This document shows positions 20,440-30,400 of a stretch of 30,404 nucleotides of DNA, one piece after another (the stretch's first letter is position 1; each line of letters opens with the position of its first letter). The stretch comes from Alectoria sarmentosa (Eukaryota; Ascomycota; Lecanoromycetes; Lecanorales; Parmeliaceae): positions 1 to 30,404 of the forward strand of contig WOGZ01000364.1 in the NCBI GenBank assembly GCA_009733775.1. The letters run 5' to 3'. The notes beneath the pieces were generated by a model that was given only the letters and a program-made list of their open reading frames with translations, was not told the DNA's origin and ran no database searches. The position numbers were made by a program, and so were the translations under genes.

Positions 20440-21030
20440 ATTCGAAAAGTATCAGAGACGTTGGGCATTGCTATCCTTTGCCACACATTGAACTATGGCG
20501 TTCAAGCCAGTGCCTTTTGGATGATGACAAATTACAAAGCTTAGGATATACTCTGGGGATGTCGGGCTCATGTAGGTTCGGTCCTTTGAGTGTAGCACCT
20601 GAGGACTGATTCCATTGGAAAGGAATTCATCAAAACCTGGCAATGGCAATAGCTGTGGGCCATGATTGTTTGCTTATCATGTCCAACACAAGTACAATGA
20701 AAGCGTAGGAAAGGAGCCGAGTCATGAACTGGAAGGCGGCTTGCGGAGTAGATATTGCGGATGAGAGCCTTTGATGCACTGTGCAATGATTCCACAAGCA
20801 CATTGATACAACAGCTTCTGGAAAGCTGTCGTTGCAAACAGAAGCATATCCTTTTTTGTCTTGTACTTTCCATCACAGCGGCATTTTAACAATTCACCAC
20901 TTCTAAACCAAGCAAATCCAATTCTTAAAAGTAAACCCTCATCTCTCATCATCTCAACACGACTACCTCAAGTCCAATCTCACCATCTTCTCTACATAAA
21001 CTTCGAATTCACTTCCAAACCCTCTTCACC
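20440..21030. other. Intergenic, no supported gene; upstream region of the SAP gene
   Basis: Several short frames without domains. From about 20880 the + strand becomes C/A and C/T rich (CACGACTACCTCAAG, CCATCTTCTCTAC), like a fungal promoter and leader, just before the ATG at 21034. Confidence 0.5.
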
Positions 21031-21033
21031 ACG

Positions 21034-21909
21034 ATGCAATCATCCACCTCTCCTTCAAAACCACCAACACCAGCAAAAGAGCACCAGCCAATTCCAGACA
21101 TGCTCTCCCCAAACACCAACCCACCTCCTGGCACCAGTAAATCCACCAAGCCCAAACATCGACCCTCCGCCGCCGTAGCACAACTCCTCCGCAACCCCTA
21201 CTCATTCACCGTCCCCGAACTCAAGACCATCCTCCGCGCCGAAGGCAAGCCCGTCTCAGGCAACAAAACCCAGCTACTCGACCGCCTTCTGACCGCCGAC
21301 GAATCCGACGACCTCATGGACAAAGACGGCAACCCCCTCCCGCCCCGAGCCATGAGTCCCAGCAACACCCACCCGCTCGACCTCATCCCGTTTGACGGTC
21401 AAGGCCTCGATCCCGCCTCTCTCATCGGACGCCGCATCTACCGCTACGAAACGGGCATGGGTTCGGGCTTCATCTTGCACACCGATCAAGGCACCGTCAC
21501 CATCACGTTCACGGGCGGCGTGCCATTCTCTCGCTACGCGGACATCGCCGCCGACGATGCATTGCTCGAGGGGTTGAAATCCGTCGAACGGGTCGATGTA
21601 TTGCTGGAGGGGCTCCAATCCGTCAAACGGGTTCCCGAAGCGTCGTCTGTAGGCGGTGAAGAAAGCACGCGCGGGGAGCGTGAGAAGGCGGAAAAGAAGA
21701 AAGCAGAGGGTTTGCTGATCGTCGAAGCGGCGGTTGGGCGGCGCAACTGTCCGGACAGGGGTGCGTATCGGGTCATTGGGATTCGGTGCGAGGGCATGGC
21801 GGAGATGGGGTTCGTGTTTGCGGAGGATGAGGAGCTGGAGGATATCTATGGCCCGGCGCCTAGGTTCGGGGATGTGGCTCTTGTTACGGGGTTGGGGTTT
21901 GAAAGCTAG
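21034..21909 (+). CDS. SAP domain-containing protein
   Basis: A single-exon gene of 291 aa. The first 45 residues are Ser/Pro/Thr/Lys rich and probably disordered. A SAP motif (putative nucleic-acid binding helix-turn-helix) spans about 57-86: YSFTVPELKTILRAEGKPVS and GNKTQLLDRLL. A second region (about 128-165, GRRIYRYETGMGSGFILHT then VTITFTGGVPF) looks like a small beta-rich fold and continues after a Glu/Lys-rich linker (205-225) with RNCPDRGAYRVIGIRCEG. SAP proteins usually act in chromatin, DNA repair or RNA metabolism; the exact role here is unknown. Residues 177-200 hold a tandem duplication, LLEGLKSVERVD / LLEGLQSVKRVP, visible also in the DNA at about 21561-21640. Strong GC-rich codon use and CACG before the ATG support the start. 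Confidence 0.85.
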   Translation: MQSSTSPSKPPTPAKEHQPIPDMLSPNTNPPPGTSKSTKPKHRPSAAVAQLLRNPYSFTVPELKTILRAEGKPVSGNKTQLLDRLLTADESDDLMDKDGNPLPPRAMSPSNTHPLDLIPFDGQGLDPASLIGRRIYRYETGMGSGFILHTDQGTVTITFTGGVPFSRYADIAADDALLEGLKSVERVDVLLEGLQSVKRVPEASSVGGEESTRGEREKAEKKKAEGLLIVEAAVGRRNCPDRGAYRVIGIRCEGMAEMGFVFAEDEELEDIYGPAPRFGDVALVTGLGFES

Positions 21910-21990
21910 ATCATCTTCCGGGTTGTCACTGTCGTTAGGTAGATGGTGAGTTCCCGATTCAGGTAGGAGCAGCAATATCAAGTATCAGCC

Positions 21991-22037
21991 AGCACAGCAT
22001 AGCACAGCATAGCACAACATAGCATAGCATAGCATAG
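21991..22037 (+). repeat. AGCATAGCAC/AGCAT microsatellite
   Basis: Short array of 5/10-bp units AGCAC and AGCAT downstream of the SAP gene stop. Confidence 0.8.
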
Positions 22038-22039
22038 CT

Positions 22040-22926
22040 CATCATAAGCATCCTTGACCCGTCAAAACAATCTAATTCCGAAAACTACACCTATCCTCCA
22101 TTACCCATCCTGCAGGACCCTTTCCAAACCCCCCCCCCCTTCATCTTTATTGCTCCCATCTCACCACCACCACATCCACCCTCTCCAAACCCCCTTCCTC
22201 CTCACTTCAAACCCAGCTTCAACCCCCCTCCCACTGACACAATCCATCCTTCCTCACCAACCATTTCAATCCAACATTCCCCAACCCATCCACTCTCAGA
22301 TCCCAAGACATTCGCTCTACGCCATAATGATGATGATAAGAGTGGGTCTTGTAAGTAAGCAGAAGTGATGGGAACCATTCTGTTTTGAGATGGTTGGGTG
22401 ATTGGATATTATTCTCTATGATTACTAACAGTTGTGCGAGTGCTGGATTCTTAGTGGTGGATGTGGATGTGGATGTGGATGTGAGAGGGATATTCAGATA
22501 TTGGACGTTAGATGCGCGGATTAGTGGATAGAATGGGGAAAAGGCATTGTTGGTACATGAGATAGAGGAGAGTGATTCTTTAATGAAGTTATGTGGAAGT
22601 AATGGCAGTGGTTGAGGGGAGGATGCGTAGAGAGTTATTTTTTGTCATATACGGCAAAGACGAGATGGTTGGTATAAGCAGTGATAAAATGAAGAGGCTA
22701 GATGACAAAGGCTGATCTCGGAATGATATTTGAGTGACGAAAGCATGGATGCGAGACAATGAAGCTTTATGAGATTGTGATGGAACATGAAAAATGGACC
22801 AACGCCGCAATCGTACATATATAGCTAAAAGGTAATTCTTCAAGGAGATGAAAACGCCTGTATACAGGATGCTTGCCTGAGAAGCCAAAATCCAATTTTG
22901 AGGTATTGAGAAGATCTATCGTCAGC
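22040..22926. other. Convergent intergenic region
   Basis: Lies between two genes that run toward each other. It holds a C-rich stretch (about 22070-22320) and a (GGATGT)4 microsatellite at 22459-22482. No gene is seen; the short frames are composition driven. Confidence 0.6.
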
Positions 22927-24775
22927 TCATGCAGTAAGCCCTGCAGAGTCATCCTGCCGGGGCTCTCCGGCTGCTTCAAAGTGCCCGTTGACGATTCTGA
23001 TCGCCTGGGACGACGAGCCAGCTGGACCCCATGTAACGTTGTGGCCTCTTCCAACCATGTAATCCACAGTCGAATTATCGTAGTCCCACTCGAAACTTAC
23101 CTGATTGGGCAAAAGCTGATCGTGTAGTCGTGGTTGTTTCAGCGCTTCATGGACCGTCATATTCCGCTCAAGGACATTCAACGCAGTCTGGATGACGGTG
23201 GTGATGATACGTGATCCACCTGAAGCTCCGAGTATTGCAAACAAAGTCCCATTTGCGAATTCGGCCATGATGGGTGTGATGGATGACATTGATCGTTTGT
23301 TGGGCCGGACATAGTTTGCAGGAGAAGGATAGTATCCAAACACATTGGAGATGTTGGGTACAGAAAAGTCTGCCATTTCATCATTCATTATGACTCCCGT
23401 CTCTGGTACCATGATCCCTGAGCCGAAGAAGATGTTGACAGTGGTGGTCATGGAGATTGCCATTCCAGATGCATCTGCAGTCACAATGTGGGAAGTACCA
23501 TGGTTCTCATGACTCTCGAAGCCATCTGGGTCATAATCCGAAACATTGAGCGTGTGTTTGTCGGATATCCTGCCTCTAGTTTCATCGGTGTAAGTCTGAT
23601 TAAGCATTCCGGCTTCGTAAAGGGTAATACCATCCACAAAGTCCGGATCTCCCAGACTCGCTCTTTTTCCGTATCCAAACCTTATGGCTTCATCCAATCT
23701 GTGGGTGCTTAGATCTATATGTTGTCCAAAGTCTTCATATCCTTCAAGAACCTTGATAACACTCAAAGCTACTGCCCCTGAAGCAGGTGCACCGCAGCTG
23801 TAAATGCGAAAGCCTTTGTAGTTGATATCCACCGGCATCTTTGACACTGTTTTGTAGTTTGCCAAATCTTCCATGGTCATGGACCCATTGGTCTCCTTTA
23901 AAGCACCGATTGTAGCCTCGGCCACTGGGCCTTTGTAAAATGCATCTGGTCCTCCCATCGCAATGCTTTCCAAAGTATGTGCATAGCGCTTGCGGGTCAT
24001 GACATCTCCCGCCCCAAGTCTTGTGCCATTCGGGGCAAAGTCTTCGGCCCATGGCTCTTTGCTGAGAAAGTCGTAGCCATAGTATTCAGTAGTAAGAGCC
24101 ATGGCTTTTGCAAAGTCGCTTCCGACGATGAATCCATCCCGTGCAAGGATGATGGCCGGCTGAAGGAGGGTAGACCAAGGAAGGGAGCCGTAGTGTTGAT
24201 AGATGTGGTAGAGGCCCTTGATCTCGCCAGGGATACCACTGCATATATTAGCAAGGCCTGAGGAATGCCATTGTCAACATACCTTGCTAAGCCACCAAAG
24301 ATGGAACCAAGGACATTGTCCTTGAACATGTCCTGGAAAGCAGCAGCGGGCGCCGTCTCTCGGAAATCAATGGAGTCATAGCTGCCATTGGCTGATCGCA
24401 CAAGGGCAAAGCCACCTCCTCCTAGTCCACTATGATGGCAACCTGAGTTCTTCAGCTTTGCTACAGTGCTTGGGGACGACTTGCTGACCAACGACGCCAG
24501 TGCACAGAGTGGTTCCTACAAGCTGTCCACCGTCAGCTTTGTCTGACAAAGGTTCGACAACCTACGGCGTCAGCAGCATTTCCGCCAGCTTTTAACAAGT
24601 CGATGCCTATCTGGCTGCATATTCCGTTCTCAGATGCGACAGCGCCGAGTCGGTCGTGACTTTGTTCTGCTTGTATGTCAAAGAAGGTCTGGAGGGGCGC
24701 AAGGGCAGCACAGGAGAAACGGAGGAAACATGACGACACAGCATACCCAAGACTCCACCAAACGCGACGAGTCAT
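22927..24775 (-). CDS. Gamma-glutamyltransferase (gamma-glutamyltranspeptidase)
   Basis: Model on the minus strand: 24775-24566, 24522-24489, 24442-24283, 24238-22927, with introns of 43, 46 and 44 bp; 571 aa, all junctions in frame. The enzyme removes the gamma-glutamyl group of glutathione and its conjugates, by hydrolysis or transfer to amino acids; fungal forms are secreted or vacuolar. The N-terminus (MTRRVWWSLGYAVSSCFLRF then SCAALA) looks like a signal or anchor segment. Family landmarks run in order: GAVASENGICSQIG, GGNAADA (end of exon 1), HHSGLGGGG, IDFRETAP, GGLASGIPGEIKGL, and the autoprocessing and nucleophile site HGTSH with Thr about 383. SMSSITP (about 451) and GASGGSRI (about 472) follow. 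N-glycosylation sites (NGT, NQT, NVS, NIS, NMT, NST, NVT) support secretion. Intron 2 has a weaker donor (GTCAGC) but is required to join GVV to GCHHSG. All catalytic motifs are intact. An in-frame extension upstream of this ATG has no Met. Confidence 0.93.
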
Positions 24776-26397
24776 TTCATACAGAGATGCATGAAGGAAA
24801 GCAATCTTCCAGCGATAAGACAAATCAATAATATAAGGCTGAGACGCGTACCAGGGTACCTTACTCAATCCGGTGAGGCGTCTCGCATCCCTCCACCATT
24901 CAATTCTGAACTTGTAAATCTTCCTCAAGTGTACAATGTTGATGTATGTGCATATGCTACCCGCTCAGAATTCATAGTAATACTTGATTCCAATATCGGA
25001 GAGAAAAGAGACTGCAAGCGGAAAGTTACGGCGAGACGGCGATACCTATAATTCTTCAAGTATCTGGAATCGCATCTTGAGGCCACAGGGCGATGCTCAA
25101 GCTCTTCCTCCGGGGCAATGTTGACATTTGTCAGACTGTTTTTGGCATGCGCTTTTGCTGGTGCGATGTAGTGGTGCATCTTTGCCCATGCGATTTGATG
25201 GTGCGCCTTTGGTGGTGCGTCTTGTGATGCGCCCTTGATGTGCGCTTTTGATGGTGTGCCCTTGGTGGTGTGCCCTGCCTTGCGCCTTCAGCCCGGCGCT
25301 TTTATGGTAACAATTGCATCTCTACAAGGGTTTCATTATCTTCTACGAATGCATGTGAATTCTTTCATCCGTGATCTGCTGTGCTTGAGCATCTACTTGA
25401 GAATACTGAAACTTTCCTTCAACCCTACAAAACATGTTGTTTCGAAAAAAGGAGATACGATGGAATGCAGGGTTTGGCTTGTTCAATGAGGATTTGCGCT
25501 GCGGGTCTCGATGTTTGTTCTACAGCGATTGTCACGTGATGATAGATAAACGCAGTGATTTGATCTTTTGAACCGCGTTGTTCTGGGATAGGTTTTTCAA
25601 TCGCATCTAATTTCGTCTCTGCGACTTTTTGTCCTAATGATTCCTAAAGCTCCTTGAAAAGACAACATCTGATTCAGAATGCAACTAGCTTCTCAATCTG
25701 CAGTATACAATTTCAGACGACTGGATCGAGAGTTGTGGCTGATTGCTCAAGAGGAGATTTGATATTCGCGTTCTCTTTGGAAAGTGTAGAGAATGGAATA
25801 TGGAATGAAGGATGATTTGTAAAAGGTAAGAAAAGGGTGAGTAACTCATCAGGTCAAGATATATCTTCCGATTGAAATGTTGCAGGCCACATCAACTTGG
25901 GCTTGAGTGGCAAGGAAGATGAGCGATAGCAACCGTGGCGGATGGTGTGGATGAGGGCTGGTTCCTTGACAGAGTTTCGTTATACGCAAGTGTTGGAGTT
26001 TGAGTCGTCATAGGTATTGGGAGGAACGTTGCAGTGGTAAGCATGGATGAGTTCAAGGGAGATTGTTGTTCCGCATTCTGACATGTTCAAATATCTCACC
26101 GTTTGTGAGGGAGCTTGAATGATATTTGTTCCGCGGTAGGGTAGAATCAATCAGGCAGGATACAGTCTTGACATTGATATCAAGGTCCCCTCGGCCGCTT
26201 GTTTTCCTTTGTTTTTCCATACAATCCTCGCCCACGCATCGAGAACATTCGCCTTGTTTATTATATTGATGACAATCCGAAGACCCCTAATTAGGGTGCG
26301 TCACGGGCATTCCAAATTCACCCCAACTTCCTTGCCGGGTTCCACCTGCCGCACACCCCTATGACCTCACTTGTCAGATTGGAAAGGGGCACGGACT
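24776..26397. other. Gene-poor intergenic region
   Basis: No supported gene in 1.6 kb. 25150-25290 holds degenerate repeats of TTTGATGGTGCGCC / TTGGTGGTGTGCCC. At 26285-26296 is a perfect palindrome CCCTAATTAGGG. The sequence upstream of 24775 should contain the gamma-glutamyltransferase promoter. Confidence 0.6.
25150..25290 (+). repeat. Degenerate TGGTGCG-type short repeat
   Basis: About eight irregular copies of a 13-17-bp unit around GATGGTGCGC / GTGGTGTGCC. Different from the W, X, Y and Z families. Confidence 0.6.
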
Positions 26398-26790
26398 TAG
26401 GTGTTAGCGTGCCTCTGTTTCTCATAAATTGCGCCCGGAGGGGTGCAAAATTACCCCTAGGTGGGTGGGAGGTGGGGCTGGAGGCTGGGGGGGCGGGTGG
26501 GTGGGTGGTAACTACAGGAAAGGAACAGTGTCAATTGCGTTGTAATGAAGTAGACTGTACGAATAGAATGGTACCAAGTTTAACTTCTCAAGTGACCATG
26601 TTGTCGATGTGGATGTAGAGGGAAATGAATGCGTACGGTCGGTGTGGATGAGGAGCAGGCGATGGGCGGTCTTCAGCAGAGAACAGTCACAGTTGAATTG
26701 CAGTAGAGCTACTCTATAACAAGCGCATTCTGAAGGTCATAAGTGACCTTTTGGTCGTTGTCGCCAGAGGGTGGGAGGTGGGCTAGGCAG
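26398..26790 (+). repeat. Terminal module and family W, third copy
   Basis: TTAGCGTGCCTCTGTTTCTC, CATAAATTGCGCCCGGAGG and CCCCTAGGTGGGTGGGAGG, followed by GGGGCTGGAGGCTGG and a W unit (CTACAGGAAAGGAAC, CAATTGCGTTGTAATG, GTAGACTGTACGAATAG). The outermost part (before 26398) is diverged, so the ACAAGCGCCGG motif is not intact. It is in the same orientation as the left composite end. Confidence 0.8.
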
Positions 26791-26810
26791 ATGATCCTCT
26801 GCTAAAGGCT

Positions 26811-27857
26811 TCAACTCAAACGAAGTCTGCTGCAGCTACCTCCACGGACGCACTCAAGGAAAAGTCTATGCAGCCAAGAATCTTCCTTAGCAGACAGCTT
26901 ACACCAGCAGAGACCCACGAAGTCTGCCGCAGCTACCTCCATGAACGCACCCAAGCTGAAGTCTATGCAGCCAATACTCTTTTTTAGCAGGCAGATTACA
27001 CCTGCAGCTGCCGCAGCTACTTTCATGGACGCACCCAAGCAAAAGCCTATGCAGTCAATACTCTTACTTGTCAGGCAGCTTACACCAGCAGAGACCCGGT
27101 ACTGGCCGAGCGAGTTGGAAATGACTGGCACAATATGGGTAGTCAAGAAGATCCGCCATCTGATCGACATCTACCTGGCCGACCGAGTCAGAATGGCTGG
27201 CATAGTAAAGGTGGTCAAGAACATCCGCCATCTGATCGACATCTACCTGGCCCACCGAGTTGGAATGGCTGGCATAGTATACGTAGTCAAGATGATCCGC
27301 CATCTGATCGAAGCATCTACCAAGGTCACCATATCTACACTGACCACTCCGCGACTATCGGTATCGTGGGCCAGAGTAGCATATACCACGTCTACCGAAA
27401 AACTCAACCTCCGACTCATACGTGCTTCAGAGTACTTGCAACGTTTTCGTATCCAGTCAAGGTACAAACCTGGCAAGGACAACATAATACCTGACGCTGT
27501 CACGACTAGCCAATCACACCTCAGATGGATATGAAGCAGAACCCTGGATCCTCAACGCCGTCGACTCCTTTCCTGTTAGCGTCATCTTCATTAGCGAAGC
27601 CTTCGCGATCAAGTACCAAAGGGCTATCAGGATGAACCGCGATGGACTAGGGTCATGGCTACGGTCAAGGCCAATGCAGGGCTAGGAGACAATGCTGCTA
27701 GACTACCATACAAGCTAATCAATGACCTAGTCTATTTTGATGATCCCGAAAGAGGAATGCGATCATGTGTGCCAACAAGGACCTTGGAGCATGAGGTTTT
27801 CAAGCTCGCTCATGATGAGATGGGACACCCTGGCTATGCCCGACCCATGAAAAGTTG
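26811..27857 (+). mobile_element. Ty3/gypsy retrotransposon fragment (RNase H to integrase zinc-binding), decayed
   Basis: The + strand carries pol pieces in several frames. RNase H start: RQLTPAETRYWPSELEMTG (about 27070-27130), IWVVKKIRHLI, YTDHSATIGIVGQSSI (frame-shifted), then TEKLNLRLIRASEYLQRF and YKPGKDNIIPDA (27390-27500). The integrase H2C2-type zinc-binding start follows: LPYKLINDLVYFDDP and LEHEVFKLAHDEMGHPGYAR (27690-27845). It then breaks off, and repeat sequence begins at about 27860. There is no reverse transcriptase core, integrase DDE core or LTR. Frameshifts and stops make it inactive. Internal segments are duplicated (next entry). The element is flanked on both sides by W-type sequence. 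Confidence 0.85.
26830..27310 (+). repeat. Tandem duplications inside the gypsy RNase H region
   Basis: Two arrays. AGCTAC-C/T-TCCA-GAACGCAC units begin at 26834, 26931 and 27015 (97 and 84 bp), each including TATGCAGCCAA and AGGCAGCTTACACC. Then ATCCGCCATC units begin at 27151, 27223 and 27295, exactly 72 bp (24 codons) apart, keeping the frame open (IRHLIDIYLADRV / IRHLIDIYLAHRV). Confidence 0.9.
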
Positions 27858-27859
27858 AC

Positions 27860-28607
27860 TCGTGAAACCATTTTGAAGGTGCAAAGTGACCTTGCGACCG
27901 TGCCGGGGGTAACTGACCTTGCGACCGTGTCGCCGTGGATGTAGGCAGAAGTGGATGCATACGATCGGGGTGAATGGGAGCATACGATTAAGGTGGATGG
28001 GAGCATACGGTCGAAGTGAATGAGAGACATACGACCGGGGTGGATGGGAGCATACGGTCGGAATGAATGGGAGCATACGGTCGGAATGAATGAAAGCATA
28101 CGATCGGGGTGATAAGAAGCATACAATCGAGGTGGATGGGAGCATACGATCGGAGTGGATGGAAGCATACGGTCGGAGTGGATGGAAGCATACGGTCGGA
28201 GTGGATGGAAGCATACGGTCGGAGTGGATGGAAGCATACGGTCGGAGTGGATGGAAGCATACGGTCGGAGTGGATGGAAGCATACGGTCGGAGTGGATGG
28301 GAGCATACAATCGAGGTGGATGGGAACATACGGTCGGGGTGGATGGGAGCATACGATCGGAGTGGATGGAAGCATACGGTCGGAGACGATGGAAGGAAAC
28401 GATCGGGGTGATAAGAAGCATACAATCGAGGTGGATGGGAGCATACGATCGAGGTGGATGAGGAGCATACGGTCGAGGTGGATAGGAGCATACGGTCGGG
28501 ATGAATGAAAGCATACGGTCGGGGTGATAAGAAGCATACGATCGGGGTGATAAGAGCATACGATCGAGGTGGATGAGGAGCATACGGTCGAGGTGGATGA
28601 GGGTTTT
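27860..28607 (+). repeat. 23-bp minisatellite derived from family W
   Basis: After a short W-like lead (TGCGACCGTGTCGCCGTGG, GTAGGCAGAAGTGGATGC) the unit GTGGATGGAAGCATACGGTCGGA and variants repeat about 28 times from 27955 to 28607. Spacing is exactly 23 bp at 28141, 28164 and 28187, and the centre (28141-28300) is nearly perfect. All frames are open for long distances on both strands because the unit lacks stops, so the frames of 100-249 codons are not genes. Confidence 0.92.
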
Positions 28608-28639
28608 GGAAGTAGGTGGATTATACGTCTTATCTCAAC

Positions 28640-30120
28640 AGGTGCGGTGGTTGAATGATGCGAAGTTTATAAGATCTATCTGATATGTTCGTGAATATAA
28701 AATCAAACGATTAATAAAAGATTAAATTTATTTAGTACTTTCTTTCATCAATCATAATTAATGCATACGCTTAAACTTATTCAATTCAGTTATATTTTCT
28801 TTAATTAATTATAATTAATAAATACGCTCAAAATTTATTTAATTTAATTTTAGATTTTATTTCTTTATTTCTTTCATTTGTTTATAATTCAATTTTTTTT
28901 TTTCATTTCTTTATTTTACTTACTTTCAAATAATTAAATTCTTTTTTTATACGTTTTATAATTTTTTTATCTTCGACATTTAATCTTTAAATTCCTTATT
29001 TTTAACGACTTATATATTATTATTAAATTTGCATTTAACGTTTAAGTTTAGCTTTTATAATTTAATGTGAAGTAAAGTTTTAAAAAAACGAATTGTTTAA
29101 AATATCGACTTTCGCTTTAATATTTATAAATAAATTTATCTTATAATGAATTTTCGATATGTTTCTTTAAAATATAATTTTAATGTTTATAAATTAATTT
29201 ATTTTATAATGAAATTTTCGATATATTTTCATTAAATATAAATTTAATATTTATAAATCAATTTGCTTTATAATAAAGTTTTCGACTTTTTTTTAAATAA
29301 AACTTTGATGTTTGTGAAATAATTCACATTTAAATAAATCTTCGTTATAATATTTATAAATTAATCTATTTTATAATAAAGTGTTTTTTTTTTTTTTAAA
29401 TAATTAATAATCGATGTCGCCGATTACGAAATATAGTTATCAAAAAATCAAAATGATATTAAATGCTTATATTTTTCGATACAAATTAAATATTAATTAT
29501 AAAAATATTTATATACTATAAAGCTTATATTTATAAATAATGTTAAAACGTTAAACTTAATCGAATCGTGTATTAAGAAACGCAATTAAAATTATAATAA
29601 AAGTCGATATTAAAAAAAGTTTTCTCATTAAAAGTATTATTCTTTAACTTATATCTTAATTCGATCGTTTTGTTAAAGGGAAAATTACATTATACGTTTT
29701 TTTTTATCTTATTTATATCGTTTTCACATTTATATTAAGCTTTTCTTTCGATCGTTTACTTTTAATTTTATTTTATCACAATTCTCGCGCACTTAACGAA
29801 AGTATTCGCTTTATTTTATATCTTAATAATAAATCGAAAAGCTTTAATTTATGTATTTAAACACTTTCTCATTTTTCTTAATGTATGAAAAATCTTTGAA
29901 GCTATCTCTCGACTCGCAATTTCAAAATTATTTAAAATTAAAGTAATCGTCTTTTACGTAGCATTTACGATCAAATTTCTCAACGAAATACCATTAAGCA
30001 AACATTTACGACTCCTGTTTTCCAACCATGCGACCCATTCTTCCTACGCTCGAATCAACACGACCAATTGTTCAATCATCTGCATTTATCAAACCATCGA
30101 TAAAATCGTATTTGTTGCGT
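28640..30120. repeat. AT-rich subtelomeric block, RIP-like composition
   Basis: Very AT-rich sequence with an abrupt left border after the minisatellite and no coding potential. In 29101-29460 I count about 10 CpG against 6 CpA, the reverse of what base composition alone would give, with abundant TpA. This resembles repeat-induced point mutation (C to T at CpA) in ascomycetes. The G/C content recovers gradually after about 29990. Confidence 0.75.
29123..29395 (+). repeat. About 63-bp tandem repeat in the AT-rich block
   Basis: TTTATAAAT-like unit starts at 29123, 29186, 29250, 29311 (diverged) and 29353 (short unit). Each is followed by TTTATAATGAA or TTATAATAAAG and TTTTCGA. Four to five copies, diverged. 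Confidence 0.75.
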
Positions 30121-30365
30121 CACGTCGGTGAAACTACATACTTTATAGATAAGACGAAATACCCGTAGGACGAACACTTCCTCATGGGTACCCGTTATGC
30201 TTATGAGTCTTCGGCATGTCCCTGTATATTAAAATCAATTGCTACTGCATACTTTTACTTCCTTATCCTCTGTACTGGCGGGTTAGGCGATTGCGTTTTC
30301 GGATTAAAGAAGGTTAGGGTGGGGCCGTCCGCCTAGGATCCCCCCGGGTAGGGTCGCCGAAGGCA

Positions 30366-30400
30366 TTAGGGGTTAGGTTAGGGTTAGTGTTAGGGTTAGA
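30366..30400 (+). repeat. Degenerate telomeric repeats (TTAGGG)
   Basis: TTAGGGG, TTAGG, TTAGGG, TTAGTG, TTAGGG, TTAG in direct succession, with further single GGTTAGG(G) words at 30281 and 30312. The G-rich strand points to the right edge, as at a right chromosome end. The run is short and irregular, so this is subtelomeric or the assembled edge of the telomere and not a long canonical array. Confidence 0.85.

Noticed and set aside
21274..21981. Minus-strand frame of 235 codons opposite the SAP gene
   Set aside because: Antisense shadow caused by GC-rich codon use in the SAP coding sequence.
24776..24928. Longer N-terminus for the gamma-glutamyltransferase
   Set aside because: The extension lacks an ATG, and the ATG at 24775 directly precedes a signal-like hydrophobic stretch.
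27800..28583. Minus-strand frames of 245-249 codons with PYASIHSDRM-like repeats, and + strand counterparts
   Set aside because: A 23-bp unit without stops leaves all frames open; the peptide repeat is a by-product.
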